A DNA stretch of 49,199 nt from Spirochaetales bacterium (GTDB lineage Bacteria; Spirochaetota; Spirochaetia; JABMQR01). This document shows positions 8,150-17,947 of this stretch, in pieces. Both the position numbers and the translations under genes were made by a program. The notes under the pieces were generated by a model. That model did no database searches and was not told where the DNA came from. It saw only the letters and a list, made by a program, of their open reading frames with translations. Positions within the stretch are counted from its first letter, which is position 1, and each line of letters begins with the position of its first letter. The stretch is from contig JAGYPA010000026.1 in the NCBI GenBank assembly GCA_018399255.1, forward strand, positions 1 to 49,199. The letters are read 5' to 3'.

Positions 8150-11100
8150 ATGGCAAGAATAGACTTTGGATATACTTGGTGGGGTGAACGCTGGCTCAAC
8201 GCGCTCACCCATATCGACTACAGCAATCGCCTTCCCCGGGGAGTTCGCTATGCCCGCAACGGATCCGTCCTCTCCATAAAAATCAGCCCGGGGAATATCA
8301 CAGCCCGGGTTCAGGGAACGCGACCCGCACCCTACAAAATAACACTTAAACCCGAAAAATTTACCGTTGAGCAGAAAAACCACATATTGCAGCTGGTTCA
8401 GAAGAACCCCTACTACCTGGCTCAGCTCGGTGCCCGCATGCTGCCGCCGGAACTTGAGAAAGAATTAGCCGCAGAGAACATAAAACTGTTTCCCGACAGC
8501 TGGAAGCAGCTGAGCATGCACTGCAGCTGCCCCGACTGGGCTGTACCCTGCAAGCACCTGGCAGCTGTCATCTATATCATCGCCAATGAAATTGACAAGA
8601 ACCCTTTTCTTGTTTTTTACATGCACGACCTTGACCTGCTGGCCGGCATCCGGAAAAAATACTCAGCTGATACTTACGAAGATATTGCCATACCCGACCT
8701 TAATTCACTGCTGGCCGAAAAAACTGACCGAGACAACACCGACCAGGAGGACCAGCAGGATCAGACCCAGGACAACGCCGACCAGAAGGGCCAGGATAGG
8801 AGCAAGGATACCTATGGCGAGCTGGAGAGCATCGACCTCTCCCGCATCCCCGACCTCTACCCTGCCGTTTCGCAAATCCTGACCGAAAACCCCCTCTTTT
8901 CTCCAGAAAGAGACTTCAAACAGGTGCTGCTGGGGGCTCTGAAGAAAATTTCCCGTAAAACAGAAGTATACATCAAAACTCAGGAACTTGAGGAAGAACT
9001 CCCCGAAATCCTCTATCCCGAGGCAGCCTTCACCCTGAAAAAAAACACCCTGCAGGCCGCCGGCAGCCTGAAATACAAAAAAAAGCACCTTACATTCAGC
9101 TCCAGCTCCAGCTCCAGCTCCAGCTCCGCCGACGGACAGCTGGAGAACCTCACCGCATACCTGCAGGTTCTGCCGGCAGAAAACCTGCGCAGCTATCCGC
9201 CGGTACTTTCTCTGCTCATCATCCTGCATAACTTCGCCCTGCAGCTGCTCGCCCGGTCCGCCGCCGTCCCGGAAATCATCAAACTCGATCCCGCCGGAGA
9301 AAGTTACGGGATCCGCTGGGTACCCGCCCTTTTCGACCCCGAAATAGCCGGCATTGCAGATCGCCTCACCGCAGCCCTTCCTCATACCCTGGTAACCAGC
9401 GGCAGACAACCGCTGAAACCCCGCGAGCAGATACTCACCCTGACCTCGCTATTCATCAGCAGCTATCTGCAGCTTTTCTCCCCCGTTAGCAATGCAGCCG
9501 GGGATCCGATAACCGCCCTCTTCTTTACCGGAGAACCCTACCGCCCCCGGAAATTTGAGGAAAAGGAAAACCCGCACATAATCCACCTCTGGCTAGGACG
9601 CTTTCAATTACGCCCGCTTACCCATCACCCTGTCATCCATATTGAAGAAGCCGGGAATGACGAAGCCGGAATTGACAAATTCACCTTTCAAATTCGCATC
9701 AGAAACCATCTGACCCCGGAAAAACTGCCGGTCACCTTTCCTGCCTTCTTAGCCGGAAACGATCCGGAAACCCTCCCCGTACTGCGGGAACTCAGCCTGC
9801 TGGGCACCTACCTCCCCACCGTCAACGCATTTCTCCGCAGCCCCGCCGGAATCCTGCAGGTTGACGGCCGGCAATTCATCGAAGAGTGGTTCTCCGCCCT
9901 CCCGGTGCTTAAAACTCTGGGCATCCACACTGTAATACCAAAATCACTCAGAGAAACCTTCATTCCACGCCTCTCTCTCAAAGTGGGAATTGCATCCGGG
10001 AACGACGGTAATGCCGGCGACAAAGCCGTCTCCTACACCTCCCTGCGCGACATCCTTACCTACGACTGGTGCATAACGGCAGGCGACAGCCGCATCGACC
10101 CGGAAGATTTTCTCGCCCTGAAAAAGCAGTACGGCAGCTTTATCCGCTATAAAGACCTCTTTTTCGAAGTAGATGACAGGCAGCTGGGAGCCCTGGTCCG
10201 CAGTCTGGAGAAGGCTCCCGTTCTCTCCCCCATGGACCTGCTGAAAACCGGGCTTACCGGGACATTCAACGGAGTTCCGGGAGAGATGACCGACGAAACC
10301 AGACAGATATTCGACGCATTTCTTACCCCGCAGGAGACCCCGGTTCCCGAAAACCTTCAGGCCGAACTGCGCCCGTATCAGCTGCGCGGCTACCACTGGC
10401 TCTGCCATAACCATCATATTGGGCTCGGATCTATCCTGGCCGATGATATGGGGCTGGGAAAAACCGTCCAGGTTATCGCTTTTCTGCTCAAGCTGAAAAA
10501 TGAAGGAACCCTCACCTCCAAGCATCCGGCACTCATTATTGTGCCCGCCAGTCTCATGACCAACTGGGTTCACGAAATAACCCGCTTCGCGCCCGCCCCT
10601 GCCCTTGCCCCGGGAATATACCATGGAACCGACCGGGAACTGCCGGATCAGGTCGATATTGTCATCACCACCTATGCCCTGGCCCGCCGCGACAGCGATA
10701 TTCTGAAAAAAGTCCGCTGGACCCTGGCGATAGTCGATGAGGCCCAGAATCTGAAAAATCCCGACACCGCTCAGACCAAGGCGGTAAAAAGTCTCAAAGC
10801 CCGCTATTACCTGGCCATGACCGGTACCCCGGTGGAGAACCGGCTGCTCGATTACTGGAGCATTCTGGATTTTGTCATGAAGGGGTATGCCGGATCACGG
10901 AAATCCTTCAAGGAGAATTTTGCCGTACCGATCGAACGCCTGCGCGACCGGGCATCGCTGGATATATTCCGGAAAATCACGGCTCCGGTGGTTATGCGGC
11001 GCCTGAAAACTGATCGGGATATCATAGATGATCTACCCGAAAAGCTGGTCTCCAACCGCTATCTTGAGCTTACCATTGAGCAGAGCATTCTGTACCGGGA

Positions 11101-11788
11101 ACTGGTTGAACAGGCCGATGCCCTGCTTGGCGAGACCGACGGCATTCAGCGCAAGGGGTTGGTTTTCAAGATGATGACCGGACTGAAGCAGATATGCTGT
11201 CACCCGCGGCTCTACACCAAGCAGGGAGACCGGAAACCGGAACTTTCCTGCAAGGCTGAAATGCTGCTCAGTCTGCTGGAAACCATCGCCGAACGGGACG
11301 AAAAAGTCCTCATATTCACGCAATATGCCGAGATGGGGACGCTGCTGAAAGAGTTTATCGAGAACCGCTTTGCCTCCCCCTGCCTCTTTCTTTACGGCGG
11401 GTCCACCAGAACCCAGCGGGATACGATGGTAGAAGCGTTTCAGCAGGATCCCGCACAACGGTTTATGGTGCTCTCCATTAAGGCCGGAGGCGTCGGGCTC
11501 AATCTCACGGCCGCAAATCATGTCATCCACTATGATCTCTGGTGGAATCCGGCGGTCGAGAACCAGGCTACCGACCGGGCTTTCCGTATCGGGCAGGAAA
11601 AAAATGTCATGGTCTACCGCCTGATCGCCCGGGGAACCTTTGAGGAAAAGATAGCCGCCATGATCGAGAGCAAGGAAGAGCTGGCCAATCTCACGGTTTC
11701 CCAGGGAGAACAGTGGCTGACAAAGCTGAGCAATCGCGATCTGAAGGATTTTCTCCGGCTGCAGGAGAAGACAGGAAAAACCGGGTAG
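8150..11788 (+). CDS. SWIM zinc-finger SNF2-family DEAD/DEAH helicase
   Basis: This 1212-residue ATP-dependent DNA translocase has a SWIM finger near residues 124-140 (MHCSCPDWAVPCKHLAAV, CxC...CxH). A long middle region follows, with a ten-serine run near residue 317 encoded by an AGCTCC microsatellite (about 9098-9129). The C-terminal Snf2 motor has Walker A ADDMGLGKT (about 763), Walker B VDEAQ (about 861), MTGTPVENRL, and motif VI QATDRAFRIGQ (about 1143). This is the usual bacterial SWIM-SNF2 architecture, implicated in DNA repair or recombination; the cellular role is poorly defined. The ATG is 9 bp after the LacI pseudogene, with a weak ribosome site. No defence genes flank it. Confidence 0.93.
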   Translation: MARIDFGYTWWGERWLNALTHIDYSNRLPRGVRYARNGSVLSIKISPGNITARVQGTRPAPYKITLKPEKFTVEQKNHILQLVQKNPYYLAQLGARMLPPELEKELAAENIKLFPDSWKQLSMHCSCPDWAVPCKHLAAVIYIIANEIDKNPFLVFYMHDLDLLAGIRKKYSADTYEDIAIPDLNSLLAEKTDRDNTDQEDQQDQTQDNADQKGQDRSKDTYGELESIDLSRIPDLYPAVSQILTENPLFSPERDFKQVLLGALKKISRKTEVYIKTQELEEELPEILYPEAAFTLKKNTLQAAGSLKYKKKHLTFSSSSSSSSSSADGQLENLTAYLQVLPAENLRSYPPVLSLLIILHNFALQLLARSAAVPEIIKLDPAGESYGIRWVPALFDPEIAGIADRLTAALPHTLVTSGRQPLKPREQILTLTSLFISSYLQLFSPVSNAAGDPITALFFTGEPYRPRKFEEKENPHIIHLWLGRFQLRPLTHHPVIHIEEAGNDEAGIDKFTFQIRIRNHLTPEKLPVTFPAFLAGNDPETLPVLRELSLLGTYLPTVNAFLRSPAGILQVDGRQFIEEWFSALPVLKTLGIHTVIPKSLRETFIPRLSLKVGIASGNDGNAGDKAVSYTSLRDILTYDWCITAGDSRIDPEDFLALKKQYGSFIRYKDLFFEVDDRQLGALVRSLEKAPVLSPMDLLKTGLTGTFNGVPGEMTDETRQIFDAFLTPQETPVPENLQAELRPYQLRGYHWLCHNHHIGLGSILADDMGLGKTVQVIAFLLKLKNEGTLTSKHPALIIVPASLMTNWVHEITRFAPAPALAPGIYHGTDRELPDQVDIVITTYALARRDSDILKKVRWTLAIVDEAQNLKNPDTAQTKAVKSLKARYYLAMTGTPVENRLLDYWSILDFVMKGYAGSRKSFKENFAVPIERLRDRASLDIFRKITAPVVMRRLKTDRDIIDDLPEKLVSNRYLELTIEQSILYRELVEQADALLGETDGIQRKGLVFKMMTGLKQICCHPRLYTKQGDRKPELSCKAEMLLSLLETIAERDEKVLIFTQYAEMGTLLKEFIENRFASPCLFLYGGSTRTQRDTMVEAFQQDPAQRFMVLSIKAGGVGLNLTAANHVIHYDLWWNPAVENQATDRAFRIGQEKNVMVYRLIARGTFEEKIAAMIESKEELANLTVSQGEQWLTKLSNRDLKDFLRLQEKTGKTG

Positions 11789-11861
11789 ATTGTTGTTTCT
11801 TGCCGGACACAGTTACGTGCCCGAAATCATGTACCGGATGCCCTGTTTCTCGCAATGGTCC

Positions 11862-12674
11862 TCAGCTCAGCATTACCAGGCTTGCAGCCATCACGACCAT
11901 ACCGGCTATCATACCTCCGATGGCGATGTGGTGCTCGCCGTACTCCTCGGCGGTCGGCAGCAGTTCGTCAAGCGAGATGTAGACCATGATTCCGGCCACG
12001 CTGGCAAAAATCACCCCGAACATCACATCATTGAATATGGAGCGCAGGATAAAAAATCCCAGTATCGCCCCGACCGGTTCTGCCAAGCCCGAAAGAAACG
12101 AAATAATAAAAGCTTTCTTTTTGCTTCCGGTTGCATAGTAGACAGGAACTGAGACGGCCACACCTTCGGGTATATTGTGAATGGCAATAGCGACAGCAAT
12201 CGAAATTCCCAGCGCCGGTTCGGTAAGAGCCGCCATGAAAGTAGCCAGCCCCTCGGGAAAGTTGTGGATGGCTATGGCAAGGGCCGAAAAGAGCCCCATG
12301 CGCATCAGCTTTTTCTTGTTATCGGGACTCTCCACATTGTCCTCGTCCATATTTTTCAGCTCGTGCGGGTTTTCATAGTTCGGGATAATCTTGTCTATTA
12401 CCGCAATCAGGGCGATACCGACAAAGAAGGCGACAACGGTATAGAGGTATCCGCGAGATTCCCCAAGCTCAGAGGAGAGCGAGTCTTTTGCTTTAACAAA
12501 TATCTCCACAAACGAAACATAGATCATTACCCCTGCGGAAAAGCCCAAGGCTGCCGAAAGAAATTTCGGGTTGAATTTTTTTGAGAAAAAGGCCATCACA
12601 CTGCCGATTCCCGTTGATAAACCTGCGAATACGGTAAGACCCAGAGCGAATAGAATTTCTGTTCCAGTATACAT
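11862..12674 (-). CDS. zupT: ZIP-family divalent metal transporter (ZupT-like)
   Basis: This 270-residue inner-membrane transporter has about eight membrane segments. The two signature motifs are present: [14 protein letters not shown] in segment 4 and [14 protein letters not shown] in segment 5, whose His, Asn, Pro and Glu line the metal path. It imports Zn2+ and often Fe2+ or Mn2+. A cytoplasmic loop of about 35 residues separates segments 3 and 4 and is acidic ([15 protein letters not shown]), not His-rich. The ATG at 12674 is preferred over an in-frame TTG 15 bp upstream because GGAGG precedes the ATG. Single gene, convergent with the helicase gene. Confidence 0.92.
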   Translation of the reverse strand: MYTGTEILFALGLTVFAGLSTGIGSVMAFFSKKFNPKFLSAALGFSAGVMIYVSFVEIFVKAKDSLSSELGESRGYLYTVVAFFVGIALIAVIDKIIPNYENPHELKNMDEDNVESPDNKKKLMRMGLFSALAIAIHNFPEGLATFMAALTEPALGISIAVAIAIHNIPEGVAVSVPVYYATGSKKKAFIISFLSGLAEPVGAILGFFILRSIFNDVMFGVIFASVAGIMVYISLDELLPTAEEYGEHHIAIGGMIAGMVVMAASLVMLS

Positions 12675-12689
12675 TCTTCCTCCCCCCAA

Positions 12690-13022
12690 CGCTTGTGAAA
12701 CAGCACGTTTTTCAGTATGGTTTTTTGCTGGTTAGATAGTAGCTAATCAGACGGATATCAGCAAGAGGGAAACTGCTTATGATGAGGATATGTTCAGCAG
12801 AGGTGTATTCAGGGGGAAGCACTTATTTATTCGGGATCATCTTTTATCCATTGAGGGAATTTCTTTTTTTTGTTTACAGATTCCCCCCACTTTGCAGTCT
12901 CTTTCCAATGGTTCTATAGATTTCCTCTTTTTCTCGTTTGCCTATCCCCCGAATCTCAATGACTTCAATTTTCTTTGGTGAAATCATTCTATATACGGGT
13001 TAAAGCTCCGGCCTGGTGCTTC
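12690..13022. other. intergenic, with a possible small gene remnant
   Basis: About 330 bp with no confident gene. On the minus strand 12874-12987 reads MISPKKIEVIEIRGIGKREK and then 17 more codons to a stop (37 residues). Its composition looks protein-like, but it has no known family and the following sequence does not stay open. It could be a decayed gene. The plus-strand open frame across 12790-12981 is rich in Phe and Leu and looks like a shadow. Confidence 0.35.
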
Positions 13023-14450
13023 TCACTCCTGATACTTCACCACCTGCCGGGCTCCCTGGGCATAATCGGAAAAGAGACCGATCCCCACTCCGGCATTGAC
13101 AACGGCACCGAGACTGCTCTCCTCAGTTGATTCGGCAATCAGGAGGGGGCGGCCGTACAGCAGCTCGATAACTCTGCGCAGATGGCGGTTTTTACGAACC
13201 CCGTTCCCCGAACCGACAATCCCGGTCAGCTCAGCCCTGATTTCTGCCGGCAGTCCTGCAAAGAACTGATGCAGTTCCCCTGCCATTCCCTGAACCAGCG
13301 CCTTAATCATGTTCTCCGGAGTAAAGTTTGCCGCAGTTATCCGGCTGAACGATGCCGCTGCATTAACAGAACCGCGGTCCCCCCGGAACAGGGGAGTACA
13401 GACAATCTCAGCAGTACTGAAATCCAGATCGAGGGCATCCATTATTCCGTAGAGACGCTTTTCCTGCTCACGCTCACTCTCACGCTCACTCTCACGCTCA
13501 CTCCCACGCTCACGCTCTCCCTCTCGCTCACAACCGAAAAGCTTCAGTGAATCCCGGAAAAATTCAGCCATCAGCTGGTAGGAATTCCCTCCGCCAAGCG
13601 AGGAATGCACATACAGATACCCCTCCCCTGGAAACGGCCGCACCTCAAAACCCGGATAAGGGCTGAGCGTTCGCCCGTAAAAAGAAAGCTGGCTGCTCGT
13701 CCCGTAGGTAATCAGGAACGCCCCCTCCAGCTCTTTTATAGCCCCGAGAAACCCGGTCTGATTATCAGCCATCGGAAGGACCACCGGAATGGATCGGAAT
13801 GAACCGACTACCTTCGAAGAATCGACAAGCTCCGGAAGAAATTCCGGCTCGAGGCCGTCAATAGCGAAAACCCGAGGATTGATGCAGCGCGAAACGTTAT
13901 CGAGGAGGCCAAGGCTGGCTGTAATCGTAATATCGGAAACAGGCACCGTGCCGCCGACCAGCCGCATCGTTATATAGTCGGCAATTCCGCACATACGGAC
14001 AGCCCCTTCGGGAATACCGCCGGTAAGCTTGTGATAAAGCCAGGTTACCGCTCCGTACCCGGTAAATACCGGCTGCCCGAGAATCCGTGAAACCCGCGCC
14101 TCCACCGTCTCACCGTCGAACACTTCCAGCCCCTGCTGATTCTGCCAGGTGTAGTAATTACTCAGCGCATTCCCGGCGGCATCGAGATAGAGAATCCCGT
14201 GCATCTGAGAGGTCAGGGAAAGTGCCCCGACAACATCACCTCGGGCTTCGGCAAATGCCGTCAGTTCTTCAATTATGGCCAGAACAGACTCCTCGATATG
14301 CGCCGGATCCTGACAGCGCTCCCTGCCGTCCGGATCGGGGCTGACAAACTTGTTATCCCGCACTGCGACCGCCTCTACCCGGAGAGCCCCGGCATGGTAA
14401 AGTATCCCGCATATCGTTGTAGTACCAATATCTATACCGGCTAAATACAT
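13023..14450 (-). CDS. FGGY-family carbohydrate kinase, sedoheptulokinase-like
   Basis: This 475-residue ASKHA-fold kinase has the phosphate-1 loop GIDIGTTT (5-12), the substrate segment SLTSQMHGILYLD (78-90), catalytic D229 in MADNQTG, the adenosine loop TYGTSSQLSFYG, and GSGNGVRKN (413-421). The last motif and overall pattern recall the sedoheptulokinase branch, so a ketose or heptulose substrate is likely. Together with the epimerase gene just upstream it could phosphorylate D-allulose, tagatose or fructose; that is inference. The start at 14450 has AAGGAG eight bases upstream. Residues 308-331 are an Arg/Glu/Ser repeat from a 12-bp tandem repeat (about 13465-13530) inserted on a surface between conserved blocks. 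It lies 13 bp from the epimerase gene and shares its operon. Confidence 0.88.
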   Translation of the reverse strand: MYLAGIDIGTTTICGILYHAGALRVEAVAVRDNKFVSPDPDGRERCQDPAHIEESVLAIIEELTAFAEARGDVVGALSLTSQMHGILYLDAAGNALSNYYTWQNQQGLEVFDGETVEARVSRILGQPVFTGYGAVTWLYHKLTGGIPEGAVRMCGIADYITMRLVGGTVPVSDITITASLGLLDNVSRCINPRVFAIDGLEPEFLPELVDSSKVVGSFRSIPVVLPMADNQTGFLGAIKELEGAFLITYGTSSQLSFYGRTLSPYPGFEVRPFPGEGYLYVHSSLGGGNSYQLMAEFFRDSLKLFGCEREGERERGSERESERESEREQEKRLYGIMDALDLDFSTAEIVCTPLFRGDRGSVNAAASFSRITAANFTPENMIKALVQGMAGELHQFFAGLPAEIRAELTGIVGSGNGVRKNRHLRRVIELLYGRPLLIAESTEESSLGAVVNAGVGIGLFSDYAQGARQVVKYQE

Positions 14451-14463
14451 CGAACAGGCTCCT

Positions 14464-15327
14464 TCAGCAAAGAGTCTTCCGGGTAAATTCCACCGCTCTG
14501 GCTGCAAGAGCATCCAGATCAGCCCCGGGCATCAGATCCCGCCACACAGAAATATTGCGTCCGATTGTACCGCCAGGCCTCACGAACGGCTCCATAACCA
14601 GCGGTCCGTCAAAGCCGATATCGTCGAGTGCTTCCTTTATCTCCGCCCACGGCATCCTTCCGAGTCCCGGCGGCTTGCGGTTGGTTTCCCCCAGATGGAA
14701 AGCAGACAGTCGCTTGCCGGCCAGCAGAATTGCATCCCGGAACGAATCCTCTTCAATGTTCATATGAAAGGTATCGAGCAGAATGGCGCAGTTCGGGCTG
14801 CCGACTTCATCGACATATCGGACCGCCTCCTCGCAGGTATTCAGCAGAAACTGCTCAAACCGGTTAATTACCTCCACATTGAGGATAACCTGGTTATCCT
14901 CGGCAATCTTTACCAGCTCTTTCATGCTTTTCAGGCTCTGCTCGAGAATGGGACCTTTGTCAGTTAGCCCTTGCGGCAAGACAGCCGGCCAGTAACTGTG
15001 TATTGTACCGCCGATCATACCGCCGCCCATCGTCCCCACAGCCTCGATCATCTTCCTCATGTAAATCAGTCCCCGCTGTCGGACCGTTTCATCCAGAGAG
15101 GAGACATCGTGCTCCGGCGTAAGACCGATACCGTAGCTCAGGGCAATCCCCAGCCGATCGGCCTCCCCGCACAGGCGAGTCTTTTCTTCGGTTGTCATAT
15201 CGACCATAGGACCGGCATTTATCTCCAGCTGATCAAAGCCCAGTCGCTTAACCCGATCCACAAACGGCAGGAAATCAACATCCCATTCTTCCGTCCAGTA
15301 GGCATAAAAAATTCCTATTTTTCTCAT
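14464..15327 (-). CDS. D-allulose (D-psicose)/D-tagatose 3-epimerase
   Basis: This 287-residue TIM-barrel enzyme epimerises ketohexoses at C3 (fructose-allulose, tagatose-sorbose). The metal ligands are E152 (NVEVINRFE), D185 (LLDTFHMNIEED), H211 (AFHLGETNR) and E246 (VMEPFV). Their positions agree with those I recall for the characterised Agrobacterium enzyme. Other family blocks are GGTIHSYWP, GLGRMPWAEI and GGTIGRNISVWRDL. GGAG precedes the ATG. It sits between the zinc dehydrogenase gene and the FGGY kinase gene in the LacI-headed operon. A C3-epimerised ketopentose or ketohexose would pass to the kinase. Confidence 0.93.
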   Translation of the reverse strand: MRKIGIFYAYWTEEWDVDFLPFVDRVKRLGFDQLEINAGPMVDMTTEEKTRLCGEADRLGIALSYGIGLTPEHDVSSLDETVRQRGLIYMRKMIEAVGTMGGGMIGGTIHSYWPAVLPQGLTDKGPILEQSLKSMKELVKIAEDNQVILNVEVINRFEQFLLNTCEEAVRYVDEVGSPNCAILLDTFHMNIEEDSFRDAILLAGKRLSAFHLGETNRKPPGLGRMPWAEIKEALDDIGFDGPLVMEPFVRPGGTIGRNISVWRDLMPGADLDALAARAVEFTRKTLC

Positions 15328-15349
15328 ACTTATACTCCTTCTCCTGCTC

Positions 15350-16387
15350 TTATTCCAGCTCCTGCGGCATAATCAGAATCTTCATTGCCGGTTCCGAATG
15401 CGTTTCGAGAATCTTCAGTCCCTTTTCAAACTCATGCAGCGGCAGCCGGTGCGAAATCAGCTCTTTTACTTTGATCCGGCCCTCCTGCAGCAGGTACAAA
15501 GCCTGCCATGAATTGCGCAGCGATGTATAGGTTGATAGAATCGTAATCTCACGGGCAAAGAGGGTAAACGGGCTGACCCGGACCTCAGCCTGGACATTCG
15601 GAACCCCGAACCAGAGAACCGTCCCCGACGATCTGACAAAATCGACCGTCTGCTCCAGAACCGAAGTTGCTCCCGTAGCATCACAAACCTTGTGGTAATA
15701 CTCCCGGGGAGCATCGTTCAAGTTGGTAAACGTGTTCGCGGCACCGAAGCGCTTTGCTGTTTCCAGTCTATCGGGATCCCGGTCGGCAACATCCACCCGT
15801 GAACAGCCGGTAAGCAGCAGACTCTGCAGAAGCAGCAGCCCGATAGGCCCGGCGCCAATGAGCAGAACCCGGTCGGCAAGTTCGAGCCTGAACCTCTCTA
15901 CCCCGTGAAGCACGCACGAAAGCGGTTCCATGAAGGAGGCCTCCTCAAAGCTCAAATCCCCGATGTCAAACACCGCCCCTTCCGGGGCCGTCACAAACTG
16001 CGCCATCGCTCCCGGCCGGGTCACCCCGACGGACTGAACATTCTCACAGTAGTGCTGCCGATTGTTCAGGCACTCGTAGCAGATTCCGCAGGAGATATTC
16101 GGCTCGACGGCAACCCGATCTCCGGGCTTGAACGAACGCACATCGGGTCCCACAGCGCGAACGATCCCGGAAAACTCATGCCCCGGAATAATCGGATAGG
16201 TCCCCTTGTAGTCACCCTTGTAAATGTGAAGATCTGTCCCGCAAATCCCGCTGGCGAAAACCTCGATCAGGACCTCGTTCAGCACCGGCTGCGGTATACC
16301 GGTCTCTACAACTCGTAATCTCTCTTTGGCCTCAATCAAAGCCGCTCGCATTTTCTTTTCTGTCTTTTCTGTCGATACAGTACTCAT
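15350..16387 (-). CDS. zinc-dependent alcohol/polyol dehydrogenase (MDR family)
   Basis: This 345-residue NAD(P)-dependent medium-chain dehydrogenase has catalytic zinc ligands C49 (ICGTD), H70-E71 (PGHEF) and the FMEPLSC segment. Structural zinc cysteines are C100, C103, C106 and C114 (CGICYECLNNRQHYC). The Rossmann loop is GAGPIGLLLLQ. It resembles sorbitol, arabitol and L-threonine dehydrogenase-type enzymes. In this operon it most likely oxidises a polyol to a ketose or reduces a ketose. AGGAG is seven bases before the ATG. The extra N-terminal 12 residues (MSTVSTEKTEKK) are low-complexity. The exact polyol cannot be set from sequence. Confidence 0.85.
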   Translation of the reverse strand: MSTVSTEKTEKKMRAALIEAKERLRVVETGIPQPVLNEVLIEVFASGICGTDLHIYKGDYKGTYPIIPGHEFSGIVRAVGPDVRSFKPGDRVAVEPNISCGICYECLNNRQHYCENVQSVGVTRPGAMAQFVTAPEGAVFDIGDLSFEEASFMEPLSCVLHGVERFRLELADRVLLIGAGPIGLLLLQSLLLTGCSRVDVADRDPDRLETAKRFGAANTFTNLNDAPREYYHKVCDATGATSVLEQTVDFVRSSGTVLWFGVPNVQAEVRVSPFTLFAREITILSTYTSLRNSWQALYLLQEGRIKVKELISHRLPLHEFEKGLKILETHSEPAMKILIMPQELE

Positions 16388-16410
16388 AAAAGCACTCCTG
16401 TATAATTATT

Positions 16411-17940
16411 TTATATATTCAATGCAGCACAGAGCGCCGCATACGCGGGATAAATTGCCTGATAACGCGAAAACAGGGTATCGTAGACTTGCGCATCTGC
16501 CGGTTCGGGACTGAAACGCACCGGATACTGCCTCGCACCCGCGGCCTCAGCATAGGAACGATACATTCCCAGACCTACCATGGCAGCCGTCGCCGCGCCA
16601 AGACTGGTTGCCTGCTTAGGGTCGGACGGAATGGTAATTGGACGACTGAACAAACTGCTCAGCAGCTGGTTCCAAAATGGCGAGAGAGCACCTCCCCCGG
16701 TCAGCACCAGCTCATTGACTGGGAGATTATTCTCTGCAAAAACCTGCAGAACATCCCGCAGGGCAAAGCCTACCCCTTCATATACGGCCCTGGCCATATC
16801 CCTGCGCGTATGACCGGGAGTGAGCCCGACAAAGCTGCCTTTCAGATCCTGATTCCAGTGGGGCGTCCGTTCACCCATAAAATAGGGCAGCAGAAGCATC
16901 CCGTTCGCTCCGGGAGGCGAGAGAGAGGCAAGCTGCTCAAGATGATGATAGCGACCGGAATCGTGCATTCCGGGCACATCTTCGATTTTCGCCAGAACTT
17001 CGGCCATCCAGTCAACAACACTGCCGGCACTCTGTACGGTTCCGCAGATCGTGCAGCTCTCCCCGTCAATATCGTAAAAATTCTGTATCCGCATCCCTGC
17101 ATCAAGCAGGGGCTCTGCAGCCAGCAGCGAAATCCAGGAACTGCTGCCGATACAGTTCATAGCAGTCGTATAATCGTTAATTCCCGCTCCCCGGGTGGAA
17201 CAGGCGGCATCCCCTCCCCCGGCGGTAACCGGCAGCCCTGCCGGCAGCCCGAGCAGCTGCGCAGCTTCAGCACACAGCCCGCCCACGATATCCTGCGAAC
17301 GAAGAATAACCGGAAACTTCTCCAACTCCAATCCCACTTCCTGCAGAAGCTCGCTCGACCAGCGTTTTTCGCTGATATCAAGAGCACAAGTGAGAGATGC
17401 ATCGGAGAGATCGGTAGTCCCCATCCTGCCGACCAGCCGGCCGACTATAAAATCCTTGCTCTGCAGCACAGCGGCCGTTTTCCGGTAGAGGTCGGGATGC
17501 TCATCCCTGAACCACAGCACCTTGGGAAGAGACAGATGTGAATCGATCCGGTTCCCGGTAATACGGAAAAACTCATCCTCAGCGACCCGCTCACGGATAT
17601 ACCGGCACTGCGGCTCGCTCCGGCTGTCGGCATGGATTATTTCCCGATACAGGGGCTGGCCGGCACCGTCAACCGGCAGCATCCCGTTCATATGCCCGCT
17701 CAAACCGATGCCGACAACCCTCTTCAGATACTCAGGGTACCGCTCCCCGAGCAGCTTTGTTCCCGCAGCGGTACTGCGCCAGTAGTCTTCCGGATCCTGC
17801 TCCGCCCATCCTGACCGTGCATAACAGGTCGGGTACGGCACCGTAACCGAGGCCAGCGCACGTCCATCGGAGGAAAAGAGCGAACACTTGTTGCCGGTAG
17901 TTCCTATATCAAAGGTGAGCAGAACCGCTTCATCCGCCAT
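16411..17940 (-). CDS. xylB: xylulokinase (FGGY family)
   Basis: This 509-residue kinase phosphorylates D-xylulose to xylulose 5-phosphate for the pentose phosphate pathway. It has DIGTT (11-15), SGHMNG near residue 82, catalytic D244 in AGGGDAACS, and YFMGERTPHWN, a hallmark of the xylulokinase branch, followed by LTGGGALSPFWNQ. The ATG at 17940 has GAGG upstream and is preferred over an in-frame GTG three bases earlier. It follows the SDR gene by 7 bp. D-xylulose may come from D-lyxose (isomerase at 6.2-6.9 kb) or from polyol oxidation by the neighbouring dehydrogenases. A related ketose is possible as substrate. Confidence 0.88.
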   Translation of the reverse strand: MADEAVLLTFDIGTTGNKCSLFSSDGRALASVTVPYPTCYARSGWAEQDPEDYWRSTAAGTKLLGERYPEYLKRVVGIGLSGHMNGMLPVDGAGQPLYREIIHADSRSEPQCRYIRERVAEDEFFRITGNRIDSHLSLPKVLWFRDEHPDLYRKTAAVLQSKDFIVGRLVGRMGTTDLSDASLTCALDISEKRWSSELLQEVGLELEKFPVILRSQDIVGGLCAEAAQLLGLPAGLPVTAGGGDAACSTRGAGINDYTTAMNCIGSSSWISLLAAEPLLDAGMRIQNFYDIDGESCTICGTVQSAGSVVDWMAEVLAKIEDVPGMHDSGRYHHLEQLASLSPPGANGMLLLPYFMGERTPHWNQDLKGSFVGLTPGHTRRDMARAVYEGVGFALRDVLQVFAENNLPVNELVLTGGGALSPFWNQLLSSLFSRPITIPSDPKQATSLGAATAAMVGLGMYRSYAEAAGARQYPVRFSPEPADAQVYDTLFSRYQAIYPAYAALCAALNI

Positions 17941-17947
17941 CACTGCC

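Noticed and set aside
8150..11788. Defence-island helicase (for example DISARM or similar)
   Set aside because: The SNF2 protein has a SWIM finger and the ordinary bacterial SWIM-SNF2 layout, and no methylase, nuclease or phospholipase gene is adjacent.
12790..12981. 63-codon open frame on the plus strand
   Set aside because: Phe/Leu/Ser-rich translation without a ribosome site or family; more likely the shadow of the possible minus-strand remnant.
13465..13530. Possible CRISPR or regulatory repeat
   Set aside because: It is a simple 12-bp coding microsatellite that keeps the frame of the FGGY kinase.
16489..17541. 350-codon open frame on the plus strand
   Set aside because: It lies wholly opposite xylulokinase, whose motifs are complete, and its translation has no family features and a biased composition.
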